Below, one piece after another: positions 31,801 to 42,003 of a stretch of DNA of 64,000 bases. The notes under the pieces are model-generated. The model did no database searches and was not told the DNA's origin. It was given only the letters and a program-made list of their open reading frames with translations. Source of the DNA: Zasmidium citrigriseum. Taxonomy: Eukaryota; Ascomycota; Dothideomycetes; Mycosphaerellales; Mycosphaerellaceae. The stretch's first letter is position 1, and each line of letters begins with the position of its first letter. The position numbers and the translations under genes are program-made. The stretch spans positions 372,001 to 436,000 of the forward strand of contig NHNW01000024.1 in NCBI GenBank assembly GCA_002786025.1. Reading direction: 5' to 3'.

Positions 31801-33129
31801 CACGGCATCGATTTCGCAGAAGTTGCCGGTGACCCGGCGGAATTGATGAGACTTTGCGTGGAGTATGGCATGTTCACACCGAGATTCGTTGTTGAGGCAC
31901 AGTCCAAGTGTCGCAAGTGGCTCCTGGAACTTGCACATATGGCACTTGCTGCCTGCGGGGATGCCGAATTGATGATCGAAAGTCCAGTGGCAATGGTCGG
32001 CATACACATTGCTGAGATGCTTCAGATCCCATACTTTCGCGCTTTTGGAATGCCATACACCAGGACGAGAGCGTACCCACAGGCCCTGGTGCCCCTCGGG
32101 AGTCTGAAGTTTGGCGGTCAGTTCAATCACATGTCATACACCCTTTACGACACCTTCATGTGGGCGTGGCAATCATTCATTCTCAATCCCTGGCGTGTCA
32201 AGGATCTGGGTCTCCCTCCTACAGGTACCGGGAAGCTGCAGCAGAACAGAATACCGTTCCTGTACAACTTTTCGCCTAGTGTAGTATTTCGGCCTGTTGA
32301 CTTCAGCGATTGGATTAATATCACGGGATATTGGTTCTTGGACGAAGGCGAGAACTACGAGCCACCCGAGGATCTCGCCAACTTCATCAAGAAAGCCAGA
32401 GATGATAACAAGAAGATTGCCTACGTGGGCTTTGGGTCTGTGACCGTGCCAGACGCCAGAGCGCTGACCCAGAACATTGTCGATGCCGTCGTTAAGGCCG
32501 ACGTTTGCTGCATCCTCTCGAAGGGCTGGTCTGATCGATTCGAGAAGGAGAATGGAGCTGCTCCGATCGAGCTGCCAGATTGCATACACCAAATCCGCAG
32601 TGCACCCCACGATTGGCTCTTCAAGCAAGTCGACAGTGCTATGCACCACGGTGGTTGCGGCACGACAGGCGCCTCGCTCCGCGCAGGACTACCGACCATC
32701 ATCGCACCCTTCTTCGGCGATCAGTTCTTCTGGGCGAATCGCGTCGAGGATCTCGGTGTGGGCCATTATATGAAAGACTTCTCCGTGAACCAGATCAGCA
32801 AGATGCTCTGGCTTGGCTGTAACGACGACCGCTTGCAGGTCAAAGCTGCTGCCTTGGGCAAGCGGATTCGTGCAGAGTCGGGTGTGGAAACGGCGATCCA
32901 GGCACTCTACAGTCAAATGGACTACGCGGAAAGCTTGATCAAGCAGCGGCGTTCGAAGTCGGGTGATGGAGAAGCGGAGGAAGAGGACTGGACCTTTATT
33001 GACGAGGAGAGCTTGGAGACTGATGTGGCTGCTGCTATGATGATGGATGATGATTTTGGGCTGGCGATGAAGGAGAGGATTGCGCTCGAGAAGCAATTGC
33101 GAGCGGCCAATCTGAAGGCTGAGACTTAG
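28825..33129 (+). CDS. atg26: Sterol 3-beta-glucosyltransferase ATG26/UGT51
   Basis: Single exon, 1,434 residues. Transfers glucose from UDP-glucose to ergosterol; in some fungi it is required for pexophagy and host invasion. Domains in order: disordered Ser/Lys-rich N-terminus; GRAM 1 (about residue 245, [19 protein letters not shown]); PH domain (about 290-380, [21 protein letters not shown]); long Ser/Arg linker with membrane-interaction-type motifs; GRAM 2 (about 766-830, [21 protein letters not shown]); and the GT-B UDP-glycosyltransferase (from about 948, [21 protein letters not shown]). The C-terminal sugar-nucleotide signature is [18 protein letters not shown] near 1270, followed by [22 protein letters not shown] is unique to this family and the length is normal. 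Start: first in-frame ATG; codons upstream to 28708 lack ATG. Confidence 0.96.
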   Translation: [1434 protein letters not shown]

Positions 33130-33733
33130 TGAGTCGCGGCCGAGGAGAGGGCTCCACCTGATGACTACGACTACGACATTGAAACTACGACGATGAGAAA
33201 GAGACTGCGATGAGACAGAGGGGCTAGGATGGATGATACTGAGATTGAGGAGGAAGACTCTCTACTTTTTGGCTCTTCTTTTATTAGCGTGGAGTTTGGG
33301 CAAAGACAGGAACGGATGAGTGAATGACATGAATTAGCGATTGCATGGGTTGCATTCTTGCGGCTTTTGATACCACTGCTGGGGGAACTGGCTTGCTTGT
33401 GTCTCCCCCTATGCAACTACTAGATGAGATGAGATGGAATTGAGACTTTTCTTGGAGATCCAAAGCGATTCGCATTACATGTAGTCTGACCCGAACGGTT
33501 TCGCTTGGCGTAACCGTGGAAGCTGCGAACGAAACCGAACCCGGGAAGGAACGGCAGACAGGGATACGTCTTGACTAGCGTGGGTTCACATGCTTGCTTT
33601 AAGCTCTGCGTCAATTTCTTTTAAGCATAAGGTATGGGGTTTCCTCTCTCGGACTCGGAGGAAAGCAAGGCCACCTACGTCTCAAAGGATCTCAGAAAAA
33701 ACGAGTCAGAACTCTTGAAAAGCAATCAGTATC
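33130..33733. other. Convergent intergenic region
   Basis: 604 bp between ATG26 (+) and the NmrA-type gene (-), both ending here, so only terminators are expected. No supported coding or repeat feature. Confidence 0.45.
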
Positions 33734-34753
33734 TCAATCGCATCCACAATCCCCCTTGCTGTGATGCTCATGCTCATGCACCACTTGCTCAATGACGGCC
33801 TTCAAATCCTCACCCCAATCTAACCCCAGCAACGTCTTAGCATCCCTCTCAACAAACGGCCTCACAGCCCCCAACTCCTCATCGAAAAGCACACTCCTCT
33901 CCATAAGAAACATCCCCGCATCGGGAAATCCCCGCTGAAACCTCCCCTCCGCTTCCGAGACCAGATCCTCAACATCGCCGTAGTCCGCTGCCCATTTCCG
34001 GCCAGTGGTAGCCTGGAGACAACGTAAAATTTCTGCTCCGGTGACGAGCATACCCGCGGTGTAGAGGTATTGATTTTTTATTTCATCCCAGTTGTGGATT
34101 ATGCTGTGGGCTACGCGGCTGATCCAGAGGGAGGAACTGGCGGCGAAGCGCTCGTTGCCGGTGCCGGGGAGCGTGGCGCTGAGCCATTTGATGGAGAAGC
34201 CGATGTTTCCGCTTGTGAGGGCGTGTTCGAGGGGTGTGCAGCCTGTTGCTATGCCGAGCCATTCGATGTGGGATTGGTTTTGTTGGAGGTGCTGGAGGAC
34301 TTTTGCTTTTTCTGCGTAGGGAGGGAGGCGGCCTTGGATTTTGGCGTTCAGGGTGTCTTGGCTGAATTCGGCGGCGACGAAACGGGGGATGTGAGCGTCG
34401 ATTGCGAGGTCGATGAGCTGTTTTTGGAAGTCGTAGGAGCCGCCGGATTGGGTGCTGAAGATTATGCCCGGTGTCATGGTCGAGAACAGGGATGCTAGGG
34501 AACTCGGGGAGAAGTCGGTCTTATGAATGGTGACGCTGGCGTTCGAAGACAGTGACGACTGTTCATGTACGACATGGTGAACTTCGAGGTCCGACTTCGT
34601 GATTCCAGCGAGGATGCTCGATGATAGGCGGTTGTCCTAGCTGGACGCTCAGCGACTGCACGTGATAATGAACCCTAGTCAACTTACGCCAAGTACTAGA
34701 ACTTTGCGGATAGGGGCTTGAGGGCCGTTTGAAGTGCCGTTGGTAGTCGCCAT
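33734..34753 (-). CDS. NmrA / isoflavone-reductase-like NAD(P)-binding protein
   Basis: Exons 34753-34688 and 34636-33734 (minus), 322 residues. The 51-nt intron has a GTAAGT donor and CTAG acceptor and joins KVLVLG to DNRLSSSILAG. The first beta strand (KVLVLG), a reductase-like middle (GIIFSTQSGGSYDFQKQLIDLAIDAHIPRFVAAEFSQDT) and substrate-side helices match fungal NmrA/CipA-type oxidoreductases. The usual glycine-rich GxxGxxG loop is degenerate at the exon junction, so cofactor binding is uncertain. It could be a redox sensor rather than an enzyme. The C-terminus ends in a His/Cys-rich tail (HEHEHHSKGDCGCD) that could bind metal. The neighbour upstream on the same strand is a Zn2Cys6 regulator, 244 bp away. 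Composition flips from C-rich to G-rich inside exon 2. Confidence 0.8.
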
Positions 34754-34997
34754 GTGGAATGTTTGTGCTGGACGAGACGTTGTCGGAGATGCTGCTTGTT
34801 CATGTTCGAAGCTCGGTCGAGCGGAAACTCCTCACCATGAGGCGTGGCCATCCAAAAACCAATCGTCGTAAGAATGGCGTTTCGAGACATTTGTCTGACC
34901 GGCTTTACGGCCTGGTCGATATCCAGTTCCTGGCTCATAGGAGTCACGTAGGCAATGCTCTTGATGTTGAGATCCTTGGTATACTTGTGTCGGTCCT

Positions 34998-36593
34998 TCA
35001 TAGAGATATGATGTCTCGAATGTCAATGCCTTTGGACTCTTGCTCCGTTCGCCCTTCGATCACTCTCATCGGCCATGCCATCAGCTCTTGCCATCCGGGT
35101 GGCACAAGTTGTTGGATCCTGGGTACTTGTCGCTCTGCGACGCCTTCAAACCACGGTACTTTGTCCGCGATAAGCTTCATCAGGGCGAAGGCGTGCGCAA
35201 GCATAACCATAGCCCTTGGGGCTCGCATGTCGAGTAGTTCGGAGAATCGCTTTGGTAGCCTTGATGGCAATGCTACCAGGCGTCGGCAGTTGGCCAGAGC
35301 TGATTCGGTTCCTTCCGCAATGCTCTTGTGAACCAGCGCAATATATGCAGTGCATTTTCGATAGGCCTCCTTGTCCTCTGGAGACATGATCTCGAACTCA
35401 TCTGTAAAGTTGAGCAACTTTTCAAACGGCTTGCCGTACTCGCGCTGAAACAGTGCTTCTTCCTCGTTTAGTTTGCCTAGTCCAAAGTAGACTCCGTTCG
35501 CGTCGAGATACTCTGCGCCGACGAAATCTTTCCAAACCTCGCATAGATATCGAGTGCCGTCTGCAAGGCGGAGCCAAACCACCGGATCCAGCGAGGGAAG
35601 GGTTCTGTCTTCGTACGAGTCGCTCAGTGTGAACAGTGCATGGAAGGAGACGAGTATCGAGGTGATGTAGACCGCCTCCACGCTGTCTCGTGTCAGTGCC
35701 GAGAGGCCTCTTCGGTGACCGTCGATGGCTCGATCGAAGTAGAGGCGTGCGTTGACGAGCATCTCTTGCCTCCTCTTCGTGCCTACGTAGTCGACATTAT
35801 TTGAATTTCGAAGAGCGTTTGCTGCGTCCACATCGTCTAGAGAGTATTAGTCTGGCACAAGTGTCTTCTCGAACTCGCTCGTACCGTCTGCTTCTCTCCA
35901 GTGTGCAGATAGGTCCTTAGTTGCGTATGCAGGCTTGTGGATAGGATCTCGAATTGGCACCATTCGACCCTCCATCGGTATCCATTGCTTTGGCGACTGG
36001 CGCGAGAAGTGCAGAGCGGCGAGGGCGAACATGGCATCCAGGACCATGCGATGCTCCATGGCGAAGAGCGGTGCTTGGAAGCGCCAGAATTCGGCCCCCG
36101 TGGAGAAGGAGGAACAGGTGTATGCTGTCCACTCATGCATCAACCGTATCTCCAGCTTGGGATCGAGACCGTGCAAGTCTCCGACGTATCCATTCGTCTC
36201 GGCTGGAGGAGTAGCCATGGACAAGTGGTCGGACCTTCGCGGCGTCGGATCGACGTATTCGCAGGAGACATTGTGGCGAGTACAAGCAGAACATTTCGGT
36301 CTCAATTCATCACATTTGACTGCGAAGGGCGTTAGTGATGATGTTGTTCCTTTACGTGTGCGTACGAGTTGTCGTGCAGACTGCGCGATTCTCCCCCAGC
36401 AGTCGCTACCGGCATCAAAGCGGCAGGCTCAGGATGCAATCGGCATTGCTGGAAGTGGTTCGCGGTGATGGAATTGGATACCTTTTCGTGCTTTGCATCT
36501 CTGGCAACCTGCTAGGTGATCAGTAAATGCAGAATGCTTCGATCGTGATTTGCACCAACCTGTCCGAGTCTTCTTGTGATTGAGACGCGGCAT
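34998..36593 (-). CDS. Zn2Cys6 fungal transcription factor, four exons
   Basis: Exons 36593-36560, 36508-36482, 36319-35885, 35836-34998 (minus), 444 residues. Introns are 51, 162 and 48 nt. Exon 2 is a 27-nt micro-exon. Splicing rebuilds the full zinc binuclear cluster with Cys at residues 13, 16, 23, 30, 33 and 40 (GCQRCKARKVKCDE then PKCSACTRHNVSC), exactly the C-x2-C-x6-C-x6-C-x2-C-x6-C spacing. A linker follows, then a helical middle and C-terminal region (WTAYTCSSFSTG ... LDAMFALAALHFSR) typical of the Fungal_trans_2-like regulatory region seen in sterol-uptake-type regulators (UPC2-like build). It acts in the nucleus on CGG-type sites. Its same-strand neighbour is an NmrA-type gene, a possible target. 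Exons 1-2 are too short to find without splice reasoning, yet their fit to the cluster makes the model convincing. Confidence 0.88.
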
Positions 36594-37670
36594 ATCGCCC
36601 GGTCAAGGCCTTGCCACAGGGATGATGGATCCGGCAAGCTGGCCGGGAGAGAGAACGACAGCCGATACCGAACTCGAAAAGCTGTTGATAGACGGGAGGG
36701 TCGATGATTAGTCGTCGCCGCCAATCGTGGGTCGGACGTGTCGAAAAGAAAGGTCGTCGTGCATATAGCGCCACCTCGGTCTGGACGGCAGGAATGTCGT
36801 CGACTGTGGTGCTGCCGTCGTCGAAAAGCGCATTGGTGAGTAAGCGAGACGACGGGCATCAACTCCCTGCCATCCAGGTTCGGATCCAGCCTCGGATTCG
36901 ATTCATACCGTGCGCGCGTTACCCATTGTGGGCATTGGCGTTAAGCCGCGTTTAGGGCAGGCCTGCTATTCGTCTATGCGCGTACGAAGCAGGGGTCATT
37001 TTGTGTTTCTCGTGTGGATAACAAGCATTGTCTCAAGTGTACGAATCTACGAAGCATCATCGGTAGCCGTACTTCACCTTTTTGTGTCTGTCCATGGATA
37101 CATAGTCCGCTGCTGGAAGCCAGTCTGGGGACCGTGCCTGCTCATAGTCAGTCCATCCCCTGTCGGACAAACCTTTGCGCTCTCACCTCACCTGGCTCCT
37201 GCGCCGCACCTCTCCGCTCACAGAAGTCCGATGCCCGATACGTACGCCCGATAAGTCAGTGCCCAGCAACATAGAAGAGCGACGAGACTGGCAATGCGCG
37301 GGCTGTCTTCGAAGACCTCTCCATCCTCACATCCCACTTCCTCGCATTCGTTCCCACCGCTGCAAACCCCCCGCCCCCTCAGCCAGCCGTCCGCCCCCTC
37401 CCGCGCACGACTTCCCACATGCCGGCGATACTGATCCCCCTGGATCCGCTCAAGTCATGAGTCCGTACCGCATGCCCAATCAGTCCACTGCAAGCAGACC
37501 CAATTATGTCGTGCAGCTATTCCCAGGGTGTCTGTGACAAAGCCGTCCACGGCTTGTGATTAAGCAGGCCACTAACGAAGTCAACGCGTATCTAGGGCAT
37601 CATATTATTGAACACCCGCGCACCCCGATAGCCTGACGATCGCCCTCGACTCATACCACATCTTCGTCGA
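36594..37670. other. Intergenic region
   Basis: 1,077 bp: promoter side of the Zn2Cys6 gene and terminator side of the glycosidase. A strongly C-rich patch at about 37,180-37,440 gives proline- and arginine-rich frames in several registers but no motif. No gene supported. Confidence 0.45.
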
Positions 37671-39226
37671 CTAATATGCTCGCCGAAACCTCAACATACG
37701 ACTTTCCCCCTCGTCCAAATCAGCAGCGATCGAACCATTGAAAGAGCCCAAGTCCCGTTGAGCCCACACATCTCGGACCTGATATGACCCCGATACGCCT
37801 AAATCGGTCCAGCTGGCCATCACTGTCTGCTTTCCTCCGAGGCTAGTGTTGAAACCGCCTTGTCCCTGGTCGGGTCCATAATTCGCTAGTACCACCACCG
37901 CGTCGCCTGATGCATCCGGCCCTGCAATCCACGCCTGCAGTTGCTGAGATGAGTTTTCACCTGAACCTGGATTACGCGGCTGCATGGGATACTGTGCTGT
38001 GAAGTTTGCAACGTCCATCCACGCCTCTGGGAGCGTCAGCAGCTTCTTTCCCAGGTCATCACTAATCAGGGGGTCAGCCATTGTCTCAAATACGGAGAGT
38101 GTAGTCTCTGCCACTGGCTATACGTACAGGTTGATGAAGTCGCTGCCAGAGATGAGATTGGCACTGGCCGCGATCCAGTGGGTTGCAATGGTCGTACGCA
38201 TCGCGTCAGAGACGCCCGTGACGTTCTCGGTGTTCCCAACGAACAGATTGTCCATGTCCGGGTGGATAGTCAACGGAAGGTGATTGTCTTGAATGACGTT
38301 GCTGATAAATTGGCGATAGTTCTCGATCGCTCGCTGCGTGGTGGGCCAGTCGACCAGCTTATTACCTCCCTGCGCATTCAGATCCTGATCCGTCCTCATC
38401 GAATCCGCATTGTCCGCCCAGATGTCGAAGAACGATGAGTTCCTCTCCAGCTTCCACGAGATGTCAAGTCGAATCGATCTTCCAACCTTCTCGATGGCCT
38501 TGTGAAACGCAATGACAGAGCCAGACGTGTTTGGCTGCAGCGTCGCCGTTCCTGGGGAAGGAGATCCAGGAGTCACATAGTCGAACTTGATCATGTCGAC
38601 GCCCCTATACGAAGATGTCAGACAACAAAACAGTACCAACAACTGTCGAACACAACTCACCAATCCGCAAACAACCCCACGACCGAATCATGCCACTCCT
38701 GCACGCCCTCCTTCTCATAATCAAAATCCATCCGACACAAGCCATTATCATGCCCGTCCCACGTATCCTGGATCAAAATATCCGTCCCTTCGATCGTTTT
38801 ATTCCCATCATCATGGAAAGATCCCGGCACAACATACACCCCCAACTTCAAGCCCATCGAATGCAACTCAGACGCCAGGTCAGAAATGTTGAACTTGGTC
38901 GTGTCGTCGATGATGCGCCCATGGTCGTCGCCGTTACAGCCAACGCTCCAGCCTGAGTCCAACGAGATGTAGTACTCGCCGGATGAGAGGAGCGAGGAGG
39001 GTGTGTTGGCTACCAGGGCGCGGGCTTGTTCCAGGACGGAAGACTGGTTGAAAGAGAAGTTTGGTTGTGCACCGGTGTTGGTTTGCAAGCCGTAGGTGTT
39101 GAATCCTCGCGGGGGTGTTGTAAAGCCATTTGGCGTTGTGGAGTATTTGACGACTGTAAGGGGAGTCTCCGCTGATGCGAAGAGAGGCAGGAAGACGGAA
39201 AGATAGATCAAAGGTAGGGACGACAT
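37671..39226 (-). CDS. Secreted clan GH-D (GH27-like) glycoside hydrolase, alpha-galactosidase type
   Basis: Exons 39226-38661, 38604-38128, 38061-37671 (minus), 477 residues. Introns are 56 nt and 66 nt, with GTGAGT/GTACGT donors and TATAG/ATTAG acceptors. A signal peptide (MSSLPLIYLSVFLPLFASA) precedes PRGFNTYG, then YISLDSGWS, DDHGR and a beta/alpha-barrel strand MIKFDYVTPGS whose Asp (38580-38582) fits the GH27 nucleophile strand. The region ADSMRTDQD near 38,390 fits the WRTTGD-like acid/base Asp. A small C-terminal beta domain (VVVLANYGPDQGQGGF ... VRDVWAQRDLG) resembles the GH27 C-terminal domain. Expected: exo-release of alpha-linked galactose or a related sugar outside the cell. The canonical K-Y-D-N-C signature is altered, so substrate may differ. 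An alternative ATG lies 33 nt upstream (39259); the inner ATG has the better context. Confidence 0.78.
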
Positions 39227-39710
39227 TGTCGCTATTGGAGAGTGCAATACTTTCCTCATTACTTACGTTCCAAGAGCACGGCATATATGTATGTGAAGCC
39301 GCATGTGGAGGAGCAGTCCCGATCGAGCTACTGCGCTGAGAACGCTTTTACGTGAAGTGTGACGGACTGTCGATCTCTTGCGGACGAAGTTGCGGCTTTG
39401 AGCCTTTTGGGCGGGGTACTTGACATATCAAACACGAACGTGGTCGACGACAGTCATCGAGGGTTAAGTAACCTCGTGTTTTTAGAGAGAATGGGATGCA
39501 GAATGACGCTCGAAGAATCCTTTCAATATAAGGCCTTTGGAGAGTTGACCAAGAAGAGGTCGTCCTTTTTCCAAAAGGTGTTTACACCTGCTCAGGCGAC
39601 TTGGACAGTCTTGATCAGACTGCCCTCTCCGATTGTCCTGGCCAACAGTCCTGCAACAGTTAGCATGCTCAGATATGAAACAAGACTTTGCTTTCTTCAA
39701 CAGGAATTCG

Positions 39711-39746
39711 ATCTTTCTTGTCCCATCCATCTTTCTTGTCCCATCC
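39711..39746. repeat. Two tandem copies of an 18-bp unit
   Basis: ATCTTTCTTGTCCCATCC occurs twice back to back without a mismatch, in non-coding DNA. Probably a recent slippage duplication. Confidence 0.85.
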
Positions 39747-40341
39747 AGTGCAAATCCCAAGTCGGAAGCCGAAAGCCGAACCATTCGTCGAAGAAGTCAA
39801 TACAGCTTCCAGTCCCTGGAATCGGAGAATCCGCCGTGTACCACACCAAGGCCCTCTTCTCCTCCAATACTTATCCAAATGCAAGCGTCCATTAAGAAGT
39901 CTTATATTGCTCCCATTCCCGACCGCTCGGCACGGCTACTTGATGTCGGGCCGGTCAAGTCAAAGCGCCGAAGCCCGGTGTAACAACCACCCGGCGGCGA
40001 TTGCATCTCGAACAACGTGCAAACAACACTCACCCAAAAGCTGCTGCCTTTCGACAAACCCTTAATCCAATTCTGAACTTTGTCGCAGCCATTCGCACTC
40101 GTACCACCAAGCTCGGGATAGCTCGCAGAGGTAAGAGGACCAGTCAGCAGAAAACGCCCCGAATCGTACAACAAAAGGGCATTGAAGTTGCACCGACTCT
40201 GCCACTCGTGGCTTGACCGGTGGGTCCAGGGATCTCCTCCTCTTCTTGTTTGCTGAGCTGCCGCTTCACAATCCGCGCTAGAACGTCACTCTGGCACGCA
40301 AGAATGAGAAGTGCTTAGAAATTGACGTAACCAACAAAGAG

Positions 40342-40348
40342 TATAAAG
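40342..40348 (+). promoter_or_regulatory. TATA-like box of SDR gene
   Basis: TATAAAG 93 bp before the ATG at 40435, followed by an A/C-rich leader. Plausible core promoter by position only. Confidence 0.4.
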
Positions 40349-40434
40349 AAACAAACGAACACAGCTCCGTCGATAAGACAACAACATCAGCAGAACCTCA
40401 AGAATTCCGCGACGACGACCGACGAGATACGAAA

Positions 40435-41923
40435 ATGGCGCCAAAGATCTTCATGTGAGTACTTGCCTAGCCGCCTCGTCGGCATGTGACTGAACTGACC
40501 TTTCTGCCAACAGCACCGGAGGCACTGGCTACATCGGCGGGTAAGTCAACACCATCAAGCAGATCACAAAGAGAACACCCACTCACCCATCTCCAGCACC
40601 GTCCTCGACACCATCGTCAAGAAACACCCCGAATACGAAATCACCGCCCTACTGCGCAACCCACCAGAAGACTTCAGCACGCTCTACCCCCACGTCAACA
40701 TCGTGCGCGGAGACTACGACAGCTGGGACGTGCTCTCCGATGCGGCTTCCAAGGCAGATGTTGTTGTCCGTAAGTTTGTTCCTCGTTGCTGGGATGCGGC
40801 ATTCCAGAAGGCTTCGCCGACATGGGCGACCCTGGGATGTTGGATCTTGCAACTTGCGACATCGAGTCATCGCTCGATCGCCACGTGGCGATACGTCAGT
40901 GAGATTTCGTTGTAAGATGGGATGTTGGAGCGTGCCTTGGACTTTGCGGTTTATCGAGATTCCTATCCGGCTTTTACTGACAGGTTTTGATAGACAACGG
41001 CAACTCGGACCATGTCCCGAGTATCAAGGCTTTGATTGACGGCTGTCTCAAAAACGGTAAGCATGATTGATCCCCGTAAATCGACGTCAGCTCACATGAA
41101 ATTTGCACAGACAAGAAGACCTTCCTACTTCACCTCAGCGGAACGGGCCTCATCGCCGACTGGCGCAACCCATCATGGGTGGGCAAGAAGAACCCCAAGG
41201 TCTGGTCCGACGTCGACGACATCAAAGACATCACCAGCCGGCCAGATGGTGAGCTGCATCGCCATGTCGACAAGATCATCTTGGAAGCCGCCAACCAGAA
41301 CCCCGACAAGCTCAAGACGGCCATCGTCTGCCCGCCGGACATCTATGGACCTGGCCGTGGACCGCGGAACAAGAACACCGTCTACTTTCCGGTGTTCTTG
41401 ATGGAGATCCAGAAGATGGGTGCGCCGTTCTATGGCAATGAGGGAGAGAATACCAGATCGTGGGTCAATGTCGAGGATCTCATGCAGGTGTACCTGGGCT
41501 TGGTCGAGAGTGCGGTCGCAGGTGGCGAGAGTGCGGATTGGGGAATGGAGGTGAGTTGCAGACATTTGGCCAATTAGTATCCCTTTTCTAACAACCGTTC
41601 AGGGCTACTACTTCGCCTCGACGCAGGAGTACTCCCAACGCGAGCTCGCCGAGAAGACCGCCGCCGTGCTCCACAAGTTCGGCATGGGCGATGGCAAGGC
41701 GAAGTCGATCACTTCGGAGCGGATCGATCAGACCATGGCCGCGTTCGAAGTTCCACACATCGGAACATACATGTTTGGCTCGAACTCGCGCTCTCGGCCG
41801 GATCGTGCTACCAAGCGGTTGGGATACGCTCCAAGCGCCCCGACTCTGTGGGACTTGCTTGAGCAGGAGCTGCGCATCGCTACGCAGCTGAAGTCGATGA
41901 GCTTCCAGGGGCAGACGTATTAG
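40435..41923 (+). CDS. Atypical extended SDR (NAD-dependent epimerase/dehydratase-like), six exons
   Basis: Exons 40435-40454, 40514-40540, 40597-40769, 40994-41056, 41111-41550, 41603-41923; 347 residues. All five introns are GT-AG with frame-consistent joins. The 20-nt and 27-nt first exons encode the Rossmann start MAPKIFITGGTGYIGG, with the GxxGxxG glycines at residues 9, 12 and 15. A typical SDR core follows (ADVVVH, LLHLSGTGLIADW, TAIVCPPDIYGPGRGP, SWVNVEDLMQVYL). The usual catalytic YxxxK is replaced by a sequence around HRHVDKIILEAA, with no Tyr four residues before the Lys, as in atypical SDRs. Cytosolic NAD(P)-dependent enzyme or binding protein with unknown substrate. It ends tail-to-tail, 80 bp from the TFIIIC subunit gene. 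Confidence 0.88.
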
Positions 41924-42003
41924 CTGGCACTGTTGCTGCTAGATGGACGGGGTGTCGGTGCCAATAGAGAAATAGACGAATGACAGAACTTTAGAAGCTC
42001 ATC

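Larger units (their letters stand above)
39227..40434. other. Divergent intergenic region
   Basis: 1.2 kb between the glycosidase (-) and the SDR gene (+). Plus and minus open frames at 39,360-40,220 overlap without motifs and are regarded as chance. Contains one short direct repeat and a TATA-like box listed separately. Confidence 0.45.

Noticed and set aside
39359..40220. Plus and minus frames between the glycosidase and SDR genes
   Set aside because: Several registers open at once, no family signature, and the region contains the SDR promoter.
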